A DNA stretch of 64,000 nt from an uncultured Porphyromonadaceae bacterium (GCA_945873625.1 CAMCDS010000006.1:46776-110775), one strand, 5' to 3'. Positions 20,740-33,335 are shown, counted from the first letter of the stretch. Notes: generated by a model from the sequence alone, not told the origin. Numbers and translations: made by a program.

Positions 20740-21636
20740 TCAACGCTCCACCTGACCGCCGAGAATATCAAGAAGCTCGGTAGTGATGCTTTGCTGACGC
20801 AGTTTGTTATATTCGAGTCGAAGGTCGTCAAGAAGATTCTTGGCGTTGTCGTTGGCGCTCTGCATGGCCATCACGCGAGCGGCCTGTTCCGAAGCCCGGT
20901 TCTCGATGGTAATCTCCTGCATCGTCGAGAGGACGAACATGGGAAGCACCTCGTTGAAGATGCGGTTGGGATTCGGTTCAAAGATATAGAGACGGTTTTC
21001 GTCTTTCTTCACCTGCTCGGATTCGCCCTGCATTATGGCGCTTTCCGTTACAGGGAAGAGCTGTTCGATGGTGAGCACCTGCTTGCTCATTGATTTGAAG
21101 CTCATGTAGACCACTTCGACAAGGTCGAGCGTTCCGCCGAGAAAATCCTTCTGCAGGCCGAGGGTAAAGTCGTTGACTTTCTCACCCTCCATCTTTGAGT
21201 CGACACCTTCGGGGATTGCGATGTGGATGCCGGTCGAGGCAAGGTGCTCCACTGCATGCTGAATCTTGCGTCCCACGGGTATGAGCGTAATGTCTACGTC
21301 GCTGCCGTGAGTCTCCCTGAGATCATTGAGATGACGGAGCAGATGCTTGAAGATATTCATGTTGTAAGCACCGCAGAGGCCGTCGTCGCTGCCGAAAACA
21401 ACGACTCCGATTCTGCGCGCTTCCCTCGATTCAATCAGGGGCGACGAATAGTCGGCGTCGGCTGAAAGGAGATGCCCCATAATCTGACGGATCTGATCCT
21501 TGAACGGGAGCAGACGACGCAGAGCCAGTTCATTCTTATGAACCTTGGCCGAGGAAATCATCTTCATAGCACCGGTGATTTTCTCCGAAGAGGAAACCGA
21601 TCCGATTCTGGTCTTTAATTCTCTAAGTGTCGACAT
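20740..21636 (-). CDS. atpG: ATP synthase F1 subunit gamma
   Basis: LRELKTRIGSVSSSEKITGAMKMISSAKVHK ... RQQSITTELLDILGG. Confidence 0.97.
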   Translation of the reverse strand: MSTLRELKTRIGSVSSSEKITGAMKMISSAKVHKNELALRRLLPFKDQIRQIMGHLLSADADYSSPLIESREARRIGVVVFGSDDGLCGAYNMNIFKHLLRHLNDLRETHGSDVDITLIPVGRKIQHAVEHLASTGIHIAIPEGVDSKMEGEKVNDFTLGLQKDFLGGTLDLVEVVYMSFKSMSKQVLTIEQLFPVTESAIMQGESEQVKKDENRLYIFEPNPNRIFNEVLPMFVLSTMQEITIENRASEQAARVMAMQSANDNAKNLLDDLRLEYNKLRQQSITTELLDILGGQVER

Positions 21637-21812
21637 TTAAATCGTATTGTTGTCGTTTCCCTCCGCCGTCGCTCCGGCCGGACTTGAATCCGGGCCGGAG
21701 CTATACGGAAGGGTATTGCTTAAATTCTAATGTTCGAGCCTTCGCGGGTTAATGCAGATGCGTTACTGCCTCCGTTCAGACTCCGAGAATCAGGAATGTA
21801 CTGAGCGCCTTG

Positions 21813-23390
21813 TCAGGCCTTGTACTTACCGGAAATCTCGTTTGCACACTGAGTGATGAGTTTCGTAACTTCGTCTGTGAGCTTGCCGGCCACAATCTGG
21901 TCGAGAACCTCTTTCTGGTACTTGCTACGGAGAAGCTGAACAAACAGCGTCTCAAACTCATGCACCTTATCGAGAGGTACGTTCTCAAGCAGACCGTTTA
22001 CACCGCAATAGATGACGGCTACCTGCTCAGCCACGGGCCACGGAGTGTACTGGGGCTGGATAAGCAGCTGCTGGTTCTTGCGTCCGCGGTCGATCACCTT
22101 GGCGGTTACGGGGTCGATGTCGCCGCCAAACTTGGTGAACGACTCGAGCTCACGGAACTGCGCCTGTGCGATCTTAAGCGTACCGGCCACTTTCTTCATC
22201 GGCTTGATCTGAGCGTTACCACCTACACGCGACACGGATATACCCACGTTGACGGCAGGACGGATACCCTGGTTGAAGAGAGCGGTCTCGAGGAAGATCT
22301 GACCGTCGGTAATCGAAATTACGTTGGTCGGGATATAGGCCGAGACGTCGCCTGCCTGAGTTTCGATGATAGGAAGCGCAGTGAGCGATCCGCCACCCTT
22401 CACGATAGGCTTGAGAGCCTCGGGAAGGTCGTTCATCGAAGAAGCCACCTCCTGATTGTCGATGATCTTCGCAGCACGTTCCAGCAGACGGGAGTGCAGA
22501 TAGAAGATATCGCCGGGGTAAGCCTCACGTCCGGACGGACGCTTCAGGATGAGCGAGATCTCACGGTAAGCGACAGCCTGCTTCGAGAGGTCGTCGTACA
22601 CGATGAGAGCATCACGGCCGGTGTCGCGGAAGTACTCACCGATTGCCACGCCGGCAAACGGAGCGTAGTACCTCATCGAGGCAGAGTCAGCTGCGGTAGC
22701 GGCAACGACTACAGTATAGTCGAGAGCACCGTGCTTTTTGAGCGTCTGCACAGTAGCGGCTACAGAAGAAGCCTTCTGGCCGATAGCTACGTAGATGCAA
22801 TACACGGGCTTGCCGTCGAGGTAGTTCTGACGCTGGTTGATGATAGTGTCGATCGCGATGGCGGTCTTACCGATCTGGCGGTCGCCGATGATAAGCTCAC
22901 GCTGTCCGCGGCCGATAGGAATCATCGAGTCGATGGCCTTGATACCGGTCTGAAGCGGTTGGTTCACAGGCTGACGGAAGATAACGCCGGGAGCCTTTCG
23001 CTCCAGAGGGAGTCGCATGAGCTTGCCGTCGATGGGACCGTTGCCGTCGATCGGCTCGCCAAGGATATTGATGACGCGTCCAAGCAGACCTTCGCCTACA
23101 GGGATAGATGCGATTTCACCCGTGCGACGCACCGACATGTTTTCAGACACTTCATTAACGTTGTTGAGAAGCACAACACCCACGTTGCTCTCCTCAAGGT
23201 TGAGCGCGACGCCTACGACGCCGTTTTCAAACTCTACCAGCTCATTCGACCTGACGTTTTCCAGACCATAGACGTGAGCTACGCCGTCGCCGACTTCAAG
23301 TACGGTGCCGACTTCCTCAAACTTCACCTGGCTGTCGATGTCGTCGAGCTGTTGCTTTAATATATCAGATATTTCGCTTGGGTTAAGCAT
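21813..23390 (-). CDS. atpA: ATP synthase F1 subunit alpha
   Basis: [27 protein letters not shown] ... SISRVGG-type motif [12 protein letters not shown]. Confidence 0.98.
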   Translation of the reverse strand: MLNPSEISDILKQQLDDIDSQVKFEEVGTVLEVGDGVAHVYGLENVRSNELVEFENGVVGVALNLEESNVGVVLLNNVNEVSENMSVRRTGEIASIPVGEGLLGRVINILGEPIDGNGPIDGKLMRLPLERKAPGVIFRQPVNQPLQTGIKAIDSMIPIGRGQRELIIGDRQIGKTAIAIDTIINQRQNYLDGKPVYCIYVAIGQKASSVAATVQTLKKHGALDYTVVVAATAADSASMRYYAPFAGVAIGEYFRDTGRDALIVYDDLSKQAVAYREISLILKRPSGREAYPGDIFYLHSRLLERAAKIIDNQEVASSMNDLPEALKPIVKGGGSLTALPIIETQAGDVSAYIPTNVISITDGQIFLETALFNQGIRPAVNVGISVSRVGGNAQIKPMKKVAGTLKIAQAQFRELESFTKFGGDIDPVTAKVIDRGRKNQQLLIQPQYTPWPVAEQVAVIYCGVNGLLENVPLDKVHEFETLFVQLLRSKYQKEVLDQIVAGKLTDEVTKLITQCANEISGKYKA

Positions 23391-23392
23391 CT

Positions 23393-23938
23393 TCAGTTAC
23401 TGCTTAAGAGTTTTTGACGTAATTGTTCAAGTTCGTTGCTGATAGAGGCATCCATCCTCGTTGAGTTGACGTCGATGACGAATCCTCCGATCAAGTCGGG
23501 ATTGACACGCGACACAAATTCGAGCGTATAGCCCTCAAAGGCCTTCTGCACCACGTCCCTCAGCTTCTGCATCTCCTCAGCGGGGAGCTCGGCAGCGGTA
23601 GTGATCACCACCTGCGCTATATGATTCTCCTCTCTGTAGAGCTTGCGGTAGGCAAGCACCATCAGATAGGCGAAGTCCTCGCGATGATGGTTGATGATGA
23701 GGCGCACGAATCTACGGAAGTCATCTTCCACCTTGTCGCCTGCGGCCGAGACAAGAAGCTTCTCCTTGCGGGCGGCATCGACGAAAGGATTCGTCATCAC
23801 CTTCTGCATCTCAGGGAAAGCCTCGAAGCTGTCGGCCACTTGCTTCATCTCGTCGTAGACAGCTGTGGCGTTGTTGTGTTCGAGCGCGTATTTGTACAGG
23901 GCCCGAGCGTATCTTTGTGGAATAAGACCGTCACTCAT
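23393..23938 (-). CDS. atpH: ATP synthase F1 subunit delta
   Basis: [17 protein letters not shown] ... [13 protein letters not shown]; position between atpF and atpA. Confidence 0.95.
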   Translation of the reverse strand: MSDGLIPQRYARALYKYALEHNNATAVYDEMKQVADSFEAFPEMQKVMTNPFVDAARKEKLLVSAAGDKVEDDFRRFVRLIINHHREDFAYLMVLAYRKLYREENHIAQVVITTAAELPAEEMQKLRDVVQKAFEGYTLEFVSRVNPDLIGGFVIDVNSTRMDASISNELEQLRQKLLSSN

Positions 23939-23941
23939 CGA

Positions 23942-24436
23942 TTAGTTCTTCTCTATTTCGTCCAACAATTGATTTACAAGCTCTGTCTGTGCCTTGTCAG
24001 ACTGCATCTGATGACGCAGCATCTTCTCGGCAATCTCAACAGAGAACTTGCTGACTTCGTTTCTGAATTGCAGCTCAGCTTCCTTGCGTGACTGTTCAAT
24101 CGACAATTTAGCGGCATCCATGACTTTCTTGGCCTCAACGGCAGCCTCCGAACGGGCCTGCTCGATGATTTCAGTCTTCATCTTTGCCGCATCACGCAAC
24201 ATTTCGGCTTGCTGCTTCTGGGCTTCAGCGACATATTTCTGAGCCTCGGAGCGAGCGTTGTCGAGCTGCTCCTTGGCTTCGCGGGCGTATTCAACGCCCT
24301 TGTCGATAGTATCGGCCCGTTTGTCCATATTCTTGAGGATCATCGGCCATCCAAACTTCGCAAGCAGAAGGAAGAGGATGATGAACGCGACGAACATCCA
24401 GAACACCAAACCAAAATCAGGCGTGAATAATTCCAT
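23942..24436 (-). CDS. atpF: ATP synthase Fo subunit b
   Basis: N-terminal TM then long charged helix; FWMFVAFIILFLLLAKFGWPMIL. Confidence 0.95.
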   Translation of the reverse strand: MELFTPDFGLVFWMFVAFIILFLLLAKFGWPMILKNMDKRADTIDKGVEYAREAKEQLDNARSEAQKYVAEAQKQQAEMLRDAAKMKTEIIEQARSEAAVEAKKVMDAAKLSIEQSRKEAELQFRNEVSKFSVEIAEKMLRHQMQSDKAQTELVNQLLDEIEKN

Positions 24437-24467
24437 TCTAAATAGGATTTATCGGAGAACCGAACGA

Positions 24468-24812
<345 letters not shown>

Positions 24813-24815
24813 CTA

Positions 24816-26147
24816 TCAGGCTTCTACAGTGTCGGGGACAATTTCGCCATCTTTATCATGGTGCTCATGTCCGTCCTCCTGCGAGGCGGCAATGAACATA
24901 GTGGAAAGCGTAGTGAACACGTATGCCTGAATGAAGCTGACAAGCACGTCGAGAGCCAGCATGAAGATTGTGAAAAGCACCGACACCACTACCGACGCTC
25001 CGGCTGCGGCCATACCGAAAGCAGCGAAGATGAAGATCAGCAGGATAAGGGTTATCACAATCATGTGGCCGCCCATCATGTTGGCGAAGAGACGGACACA
25101 GAGTGCCGCAGGCTTGGTGAAAATACCGAATATCTCGATCATCTGCATGATGGGGAGGGGACACTTGAGCCAGATAGGTACATCGGGCCAGAAAATCTCC
25201 TTCCAATAATGCTTCTTACCCATCACATTGGTAACGATGAATGTGAGAAGTGCGAGCGTGAGGGTGATAGCGATATTGCCTGTAAGGTTTGCACCGCCGG
25301 GGAAAATCACAATCAGACCCACAAGGTTCATCACCAGGATGAAGAAGAAGCAAGTGAGCAGATAGGGAGCGAACTTGCGACCTTTCTTGGCTCCGAGAGT
25401 GCTCTTGATGATTCCGGTATAAACGAAATCGATAAGCATCTCCATGAAGCCCATTCCCTTGCGGGGAGCCTTAAAGCCATTGCGAGTATAGTGGCGAGTC
25501 ACGGCCATCACCATTGCAGTAACGATGATTACGCAAATGAAGAGGGCAAGCACATTCTTCGTAATCGAAATATCAAACGTGCGATACTCACGATAGTATG
25601 TCCCGTCCTGAAGCACATAGCCGGGAACAACAGCATGCGACAAAGCAACACCGGTTGCAGCTGCAACACTATCGGCCTTGAGCTTGACATCAGCTTCCTC
25701 AGCGGGCGACAAGGGGAAAATCTGAACGACTTTATCTTTGTGGCTGCTGACTTTTGCTATGATGAACTCATAGTCCTTACCATCGCGGGTAATTTTCTTT
25801 ATTACGGGTAAGAGATGCTTCTCCTTCTTGCCGGTGGCCTCATCCTCCTCGACCACAACTTCGGTGAGCGAGCCGGATGAAAAGCAGAACCATTTGCCGT
25901 CTTCCGCCTTGACAATCACGGGGAGCGGGATGCGGTAAAAGTGGGAGAACGGTACTTCCCAGCCATAGCCATCGCCGAGATGCTCGAAGATGATTTCCTT
26001 GACATCAAGACCCTCCTTCTCTTCATGCCCACCCTCGGCCGACGCGAACGCCTGCCCGGGGACCATTAGAAGGGCCGAGATGAAAATGGCCAGTATGCTT
26101 GAAAATAGTTTAGTCATCTGATTCTTTATAATCGCATCAAGCATCAC
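24816..26147 (-). CDS. atpB: ATP synthase Fo subunit a
   Basis: MQMIEIFGIFTKPAALCVRLFANMMGGH; long N-terminal extension with signal-like segment. Confidence 0.95.
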   Translation of the reverse strand: MMLDAIIKNQMTKLFSSILAIFISALLMVPGQAFASAEGGHEEKEGLDVKEIIFEHLGDGYGWEVPFSHFYRIPLPVIVKAEDGKWFCFSSGSLTEVVVEEDEATGKKEKHLLPVIKKITRDGKDYEFIIAKVSSHKDKVVQIFPLSPAEEADVKLKADSVAAATGVALSHAVVPGYVLQDGTYYREYRTFDISITKNVLALFICVIIVTAMVMAVTRHYTRNGFKAPRKGMGFMEMLIDFVYTGIIKSTLGAKKGRKFAPYLLTCFFFILVMNLVGLIVIFPGGANLTGNIAITLTLALLTFIVTNVMGKKHYWKEIFWPDVPIWLKCPLPIMQMIEIFGIFTKPAALCVRLFANMMGGHMIVITLILLIFIFAAFGMAAAGASVVVSVLFTIFMLALDVLVSFIQAYVFTTLSTMFIAASQEDGHEHHDKDGEIVPDTVEA

Positions 26148-26201
26148 CCAATGCGCAATTAAGAGAAGAATTTAAAACATGGAGACTCGGAATCTTACTG
26201 A

Positions 26202-26223
26202 AGTAAATGTCGCGACATTTACT
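26202..26223. repeat. Perfect 22-bp palindrome between atpC and atpB
   Basis: AGTAAATGTCGCGACATTTACT. Confidence 0.85.
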
Positions 26224-26247
26224 GACAATCCTGCCTTAAGCCATACA

Positions 26248-26484
26248 TCAGTAGATGCAGACCGACACGACGTTGTTCTCTACATCAGCGATGCCACCTT
26301 TGATCTCTATCGTCTTCTCGGCCTCGTCGGAAGTTCTATAGACTACTTTTCCGGGTACGAGCACCGAGATGAGAGGGGCATGATTCCGGAGAACCATAAA
26401 AAGACCGAGTTCGCCGGGGAGGGAAACTGATTCGGCCTCACCTTTGAAAAGGATCTCATGAGCCGATATGATTTCGAGTGTCAT
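26248..26484 (-). CDS. atpC: ATP synthase F1 subunit epsilon
   Basis: 78 aa; LEIISAHEILFKGEAESVSLPGELGLFMVLRNHAPLI. Confidence 0.94.
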   Translation of the reverse strand: MTLEIISAHEILFKGEAESVSLPGELGLFMVLRNHAPLISVLVPGKVVYRTSDEAEKTIEIKGGIADVENNVVSVCIY

Positions 26485-26563
26485 AACTGTATGAAAATTT
26501 CAACTTATGTCTATAAGGTCCGCCTCACGTCGAATCCGGACCACGGGAGTGAGTCTCTCTTAT

Positions 26564-26603
26564 ACTGACAGTGCCTCAGGCACGAAGCAAAGACACTGTC
26601 AGT
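26564..26603 (-). promoter_or_regulatory. Hairpin pair in the atpD-atpC spacer
   Basis: ACTGACAGTG...CACTGTCAGT, overlapping alternative GTGCC-tca-GGCAC. Confidence 0.55.
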
Positions 26604-26618
26604 CTAACTGGAAAATCT

Positions 26619-28145
<1,527 letters not shown>

Positions 28146-28164
28146 CTATTAATATTCTGATTGA

Positions 28165-29241
28165 TTAAAAGTGCCAGCCGAGAGCTACAAAGATTGCCAT
28201 GAGCACGAGGTTGGCGAGTGAGAACGGCATCAGATACTTCCACTCGAAAGCAAGCATCTGGTCGATTCTGACACGGGGAAAGGTCCATTTGAACCAGATA
28301 ATTACATAAGACACAAAGAATGCCTTTGCAAGGAACCAGACAATCGAGGGAATCCAGTTCATCACGGCGTTGAAGCCATCCCATCCGGGGATGTGGAGAG
28401 GCATCCAGCCGCCAAGGAACATCAGCGAGGCGATTCCCGATACAATGAAGAGGTTGAGGTATTCTGCGAGGTAGAAGAAACCGAAGTGGATACCGGAATA
28501 CTCCGTGTGGTAACCTGCCGTCAGCTCATGCTCTGCCTCAGGAAGGTCGAAAGGACCACGGTTGGTCTCGGCCGTAGCTGCAATCACATAGATGATGAAT
28601 GCGATGATTGCAGGGATATGACCCTTGAAGATGAACCATCCGTTGCTCTGCTGCCATACCAACTCGTTGATATTCATCGTACCCGCGAAGAGCACTATAG
28701 TGATGATGGCGAGTCCGAGAGAGAGCTCGTAGCTGACCATCTGAGCGCCGCTTCGCATTGCGCCGATAAGCGTGTACTTATTATTCGACGACCAACCGGC
28801 CAGAAGGATACCGAGAACGCCGACAGACGAAACGGCAAGCACGAAGAAGATGCCGATGTTGTAGTTGATAATCTGAAGGCCGTTGCCCCAGGGGAGACAG
28901 GCAAGCATCACTACAGACGAGGTAATCACCAGATAAGGAGCGAGCTTGAAGAGGAACTTATCGGTTCCTTTGAGCGAGATGAGCTCCTTGATAAGGATTT
29001 TGAACATATCTGCGAATACCTGCAGCAGGCCCCACTTGCCGACACGCATAGGACCAAGACGGCACTGGAACCAAGCGCAAAGCTTACGCTCGTAGAGGAT
29101 ATAGAAAAGAGCCAGCAAAGCGTATGTGGCGAGCACAAGCACGCCAATTACGACGCACTCTATCAAAGTGGCGGCCCATCCGGGCATGCAGCCTGTGAGA
29201 AGGTTGTTGAACCAAGAGGTCCAAATACCGAAATCAAACAT
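28165..29241 (-). CDS. nuoH: NADH-quinone oxidoreductase subunit H
   Basis: RLGPMRVGKWGLLQVFADMFKILIKE ... ETNRGPFDLPEAEHELTAGYHTEYSG. Confidence 0.97.
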   Translation of the reverse strand: MFDFGIWTSWFNNLLTGCMPGWAATLIECVVIGVLVLATYALLALFYILYERKLCAWFQCRLGPMRVGKWGLLQVFADMFKILIKELISLKGTDKFLFKLAPYLVITSSVVMLACLPWGNGLQIINYNIGIFFVLAVSSVGVLGILLAGWSSNNKYTLIGAMRSGAQMVSYELSLGLAIITIVLFAGTMNINELVWQQSNGWFIFKGHIPAIIAFIIYVIAATAETNRGPFDLPEAEHELTAGYHTEYSGIHFGFFYLAEYLNLFIVSGIASLMFLGGWMPLHIPGWDGFNAVMNWIPSIVWFLAKAFFVSYVIIWFKWTFPRVRIDQMLAFEWKYLMPFSLANLVLMAIFVALGWHF

Positions 29242-29357
29242 CGGAATCGGGTTTAACTAATTATCTGTTTAAAAATCTGATTTCTATATTTTAAGTTCCG
29301 CGGGCACCGCAGAATCGGGTGCCCCGGTACTATATTTGCGGCCATGAGGCCTTTCGG

Positions 29358-30989
29358 TTATCGGTCGATGTCGGGAATCACGAAGTCGAGCGCAGCACCG
29401 ATGGTGATGAGGTCGGCGATCATGTAACCCTGACAGGTAAGATCCATTACGCCCACAAGGTTGAAGCAGGGGCTCTGCAGGTGAACGCGGTAAGGATTCT
29501 TCTGTCCGTCGGACTCGATGTAGACTCCGAACGTGCCACGCGAAGCCTCAACCTGCTGATACCAGCGTCCGGCAGGAAGCTTGATCATCTTGGGCACCTG
29601 GGCGCGGATGGGTCCTTCGGGGATATTGTCGACAAGCTGAGCGAGAATCTTGCAGCTCTCCTCTATCTCACGCATTCTTACCATGTAGCGCGAGAATGAG
29701 TCGCAGCCGGTTTCGAGAACTTCCTCGAAATCAAGTTCGCCGTAGACTGCATACGGATGCTTCTTACGACAGTCGCAGCTCCAGTTGCTACCACGTCCGG
29801 AGGGACCGGTAATGCAATAGTTGACGGCATCTTCCTTGCTGAGATGTCCCACGTTGCGGAGACGGTTCTGCGCAATTACGTTGCCGGTGAACACTTTGTG
29901 ATATTCCTTAAGACGCGAAGGCATGATTTCGATGAGAGCCTTGACGTCTTTCACGAAGTCGGGATGAAGATCGGCGATTACGCCACCGATGACATTGTAG
30001 TTCATCGACATGCGGGCGCCGCAAGTCTTCTCGAAAATATCGAGCACCATCTCACGCTCGCGGAAACCATAGAAGAACGCGGTGGTGGCACCGAGGTCCA
30101 TGGCCGTACATCCGAATGAAAGGAGATGGGAAGAGATTCTCATGAGCTCATCCATCATCACGCGGATAACCTGAGCGCGACGAGGAACATCAAGACCAAG
30201 CGCCTTCTCGATGCAGAGACAGACACAATGACGGTTCTGATGAGCCGACATATAGTCCATACGGTCAGTGAAGTGAAGAATCTGCGGATAGGTAAGACCT
30301 TCGCTGAGCTTCTCGATACCGCGGTGGATATATCCCGAGACAACGTCGACTTTCTTGACAGTCTCGCCATCGACGGCAGCGCGGAAACGCATCACACCGT
30401 GGGTGGAGGGGTGCTGGGGGCCGATGTTGACCACATAGTCTTCCTCTTCAAACACTTTTTTGGGAACGGCCTTTACCTTGCCGTTCTCGTCCTCGACGTA
30501 AGAGACGGAATCATCCTCATTAATCTCATCGGTCAAGCGAATGGGATTAAGCTCAGGATTTGCGTCGTAGTCCTTACGGAGAGGATAGCCAACCCAGTCA
30601 TTGCGCAGGAAGAAGCGGCGCATGTCGGGGTGGTTGATAAATTTGATTCCGAAGAAGTCGTAGACCTCACGCTCCTGGAAATTGGCAACCTTCCAGAGGT
30701 CGGAAACCGAGTGAATCATCGGATTCTCACGGTCCTCGACTGCCACCTTGACAGCGATTACCTCCCAGCTGCGGGAAGTAGACGTCAGATAGTAGACAAC
30801 GCCGATGGAGTCTTTCCAGTCAACGCCGCACACAGCGGTAAGCACGTCGAAGCGGAGTCCGGCATCATCGCGAAGAGCCTTGGCGAGAGGATACCACTTG
30901 GGTTCGGGAACAGAAACGAGCAGGCAATCCCCCTCTTCAAAAGTAGCTTCGGGGCAAATCTTGCTGATTCTTTCTTTTATATCGCTCAT
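29358..30989 (-). CDS. nuoCD: NADH-quinone oxidoreductase fused subunit C/D
   Basis: NuoC-type FQEREVYDFFGIKFINHPDMRRFFL fused to NuoD-type NIGPQHPSTHGVMRF...SGYIHRGIEKL. Confidence 0.96.
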   Translation of the reverse strand: MSDIKERISKICPEATFEEGDCLLVSVPEPKWYPLAKALRDDAGLRFDVLTAVCGVDWKDSIGVVYYLTSTSRSWEVIAVKVAVEDRENPMIHSVSDLWKVANFQEREVYDFFGIKFINHPDMRRFFLRNDWVGYPLRKDYDANPELNPIRLTDEINEDDSVSYVEDENGKVKAVPKKVFEEEDYVVNIGPQHPSTHGVMRFRAAVDGETVKKVDVVSGYIHRGIEKLSEGLTYPQILHFTDRMDYMSAHQNRHCVCLCIEKALGLDVPRRAQVIRVMMDELMRISSHLLSFGCTAMDLGATTAFFYGFREREMVLDIFEKTCGARMSMNYNVIGGVIADLHPDFVKDVKALIEIMPSRLKEYHKVFTGNVIAQNRLRNVGHLSKEDAVNYCITGPSGRGSNWSCDCRKKHPYAVYGELDFEEVLETGCDSFSRYMVRMREIEESCKILAQLVDNIPEGPIRAQVPKMIKLPAGRWYQQVEASRGTFGVYIESDGQKNPYRVHLQSPCFNLVGVMDLTCQGYMIADLITIGAALDFVIPDIDR

Positions 30990-31047
30990 GATTTAGAAAT
31001 CGGGATTGTGGTTTTGACAGGTGATTAAAACACAAGGAAATATCTGA

Positions 31048-31656
31048 TTAATATTTACCCTGCTCCTCGGGATGCTTCTGGAAGAACTCCTTGATTTTCT
31101 CCTGACGGTTTACACCGCCGAAGAAACGCTGCACCTTAATCTTACGCTGCAGCTGCATGAGTCCGTAGAACATTGCTTCGGGACGGGGAGGACATCCGGG
31201 GATGTAGACATCGACCGGGAGAATCTTGTCGACACCGGGAAGCACACAGTAGGAGTTCTTGAAAGGACCGCCGGAGACAGCACATCCGCCGGCAGCAATC
31301 ACATACTTAGGCTCGGCAAGCTGTTCGTAGAGACGACGGAGCACGGGAGCCATGCGGTGCACGATAGTGCCCTGCACCATTATATAGTCAGCCTGACGGG
31401 GTGAGTTGCGTGCCACCTCGAAACCGAAGCGAGCCATGTCGTAGCGCGCAGCTCCGAGGCTCATAAATTCGATTGCACAGCAGCTCGTGCCGAAGCAAAG
31501 CGGCCAGAGGGAGTTGGAGATACCCCAGTTGATCAACTGATCGAGTTTACCGACCACCACATTAGCGCCGGTAGCGTTGAGTTCTTCGACAAGCTTATCG
31601 ATATATTCGTTGTCTTTGAAGTCCTCACGCTTCATGCTTTTGATATTCACGTCCAT
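31048..31656 (-). CDS. nuoB: NADH-quinone oxidoreductase subunit B
   Basis: GTSCCAIEFMSLGAARYDMARFGFE ... YVIAAGGCAVSGGPF ... VDVYIPGCPPRPEA. Confidence 0.97.
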   Translation of the reverse strand: MDVNIKSMKREDFKDNEYIDKLVEELNATGANVVVGKLDQLINWGISNSLWPLCFGTSCCAIEFMSLGAARYDMARFGFEVARNSPRQADYIMVQGTIVHRMAPVLRRLYEQLAEPKYVIAAGGCAVSGGPFKNSYCVLPGVDKILPVDVYIPGCPPRPEAMFYGLMQLQRKIKVQRFFGGVNRQEKIKEFFQKHPEEQGKY

Positions 31657-32018
31657 TTAAGGGCTCCTTTCCGCCAGGCGTAAGCCAGGCCTAAGATAAG
31701 AATAAAGAGGAAAATACCTATGCAAAGGAGAGACTGGATGCCGAGCGAGCGAGCTATGACAGCCCAGGGATAGAGAAAGATAGTCTCGACATCGAAGATA
31801 AGGAAGAGGATAGCGAAGATGTAGTAGCCCGTCTTGAACTGAATCATGGACTCACCTCTGGTCGGGATACCACACTCATACGGCTCAGCCTTCTTCACCG
31901 AGTACGATTTGGGAGAGATGAGCTTAGCGATTAAAAGGGCGGCAAACACGAGAGCCACACCGGTAATTGCCGCGGTGATAGCCAGAGTGCTATTGCCAAT
32001 CTCCATCAAAAGGTTCAT
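31647..32018 (-). CDS. nuoA: NADH-quinone oxidoreductase subunit A
   Basis: KAEPYECGIPTRGE ... YYIFAILFLIFDVETIFLYPWAV. Confidence 0.96.
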   Translation of the reverse strand: MNLLMEIGNSTLAITAAITGVALVFAALLIAKLISPKSYSVKKAEPYECGIPTRGESMIQFKTGYYIFAILFLIFDVETIFLYPWAVIARSLGIQSLLCIGIFLFILILGLAYAWRKGALKWT

Positions 32019-32091
32019 ATAATCGTTTAAGTATTAGTTGGTTAGTCAATGTATTACTGATCCACACGCTGTGTCGGAGCAATATTTTGTG

Positions 32092-32123
32092 CAAAGGTAC
32101 TAATTTTCGTGAATAAAGCCAAA
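32092..32123 (-). promoter_or_regulatory. Bacteroidetes-type promoter upstream of nuoA
   Basis: Minus strand TTTG - 20 nt - TACCTTTG, matching the TTTG/TAnnTTTG consensus. Confidence 0.7.
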
Positions 32124-32360
32124 AAAATGTGAGTGAAAATTCTTGGCGACAACAGAACCACTTGTGGCATTTTGTCAGAAAGAAATACTTCTAACAGCCA
32201 AAACAAGGCATCCGGCATTGACAAATGAAAGCAAGAAACTCCCCGTTCGGGTCTATTAAGAAAATTAGTCTGAAAAATAAATTTTAACTAACGCCTGAAC
32301 ACAGTCCGCGCCCCGCCGAAGGACGGAGCGCGGAAAATGAACGTATCGACGACGCGGACG

Positions 32361-33335
32361 TCAGTCTTCAATCGGGGTATCGGGATTGAAGGGCTCGTCG
32401 GGATTGCTGACATAGCAGCCGCTGAACGACCCTACATAAACCACTCTCGCGCCATTGCCAATCTTATCTTCCATAGCCTTGTTGCGCACGGTGTAGTCTA
32501 TCTGAATCTTCGTCAGGTCGTCGCTGACGGTAGTAAGCGTGAATGTCTCGAAGGGGAACGAGGTGTTGGGCGTAAGCATGTTTCCGTCCTGCTGTCCGGG
32601 AACGACATCGGTGCCGCTGATGGTATATCCGTTGCGGCCGAGTTTCACGTCGAGATCCTTGAGCACGAGGATGAGGGCAGGAGCCTGTTCGGCAAACTTC
32701 ACACGGTAGAGCACCACGTCAGCCTTCATGGTGCTGGGGTTGATTACTACACGGTAAGAACCTGCCTTGGTCTTATAGACCATATCCTGGCCCCGATAGC
32801 TGAATGTGGTGGTGGTGATTCCCCGGTAGGTAACGTCTGACTGGAATGTGGCCACCGCGTATCTGCTTCCTATATTGAACTGAGCGATTACGACGGGGTC
32901 ATACTTTTTGGAGTTGTCTACTCCGGGCACATTTCCTTCAGAGCGGTAAAACAACGATGAGAGTTTACAGTTGAAGTTGGAAATCAATCCGTTCTGTCCG
33001 TTGAGAGAGCCGGAGGGAGCAAAATACTCAATAAGCTCTCCATCTGCAAACTGGCGTACCTTGAAAGAGGTAGACGGGATAGCCAGAGTCTGCGTCGAGT
33101 TTCCGATAACGAAGTTTTCACATTCCGTGGTAATGACATCGTCGGGAGCCACGAGCTGGAAATTGTAGGTTGACGATGTGATGAATGAGGGTTCCGACTC
33201 AGACGACGGTGTGAAGAGATTGAGAGCGGTATAGACTAAAGTCCTCTCCGACTTAAAGTCATTCTCCTTGTTGCACGCCGGGGCAAGCAGCAGGAGCGAT
33301 GCGGCCGCAATGGGCAGGATTTTGTTGTAGGTCAT
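32361..33335 (-). CDS. Secreted lipoprotein of unknown function, downstream of a TonB-dependent receptor
   Basis: Lipobox LLLLAPACNKEN; same strand, ~30 bp after the receptor gene. Confidence 0.7.
   Translation of the reverse strand: MTYNKILPIAAASLLLLAPACNKENDFKSERTLVYTALNLFTPSSESEPSFITSSTYNFQLVAPDDVITTECENFVIGNSTQTLAIPSTSFKVRQFADGELIEYFAPSGSLNGQNGLISNFNCKLSSLFYRSEGNVPGVDNSKKYDPVVIAQFNIGSRYAVATFQSDVTYRGITTTTFSYRGQDMVYKTKAGSYRVVINPSTMKADVVLYRVKFAEQAPALILVLKDLDVKLGRNGYTISGTDVVPGQQDGNMLTPNTSFPFETFTLTTVSDDLTKIQIDYTVRNKAMEDKIGNGARVVYVGSFSGCYVSNPDEPFNPDTPIED

Noticed and set aside
20740-20743. nuoI start at the upstream TTG overlapping the atpG stop
   Set aside because: MSSIKEYF at 20683 is a better NuoI N-terminus; the extra 20 residues look like translated spacer.
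21810-23360. 516-aa plus-strand ORF opposite atpA
   Set aside because: Complete overlap with atpA; no recognisable motif.
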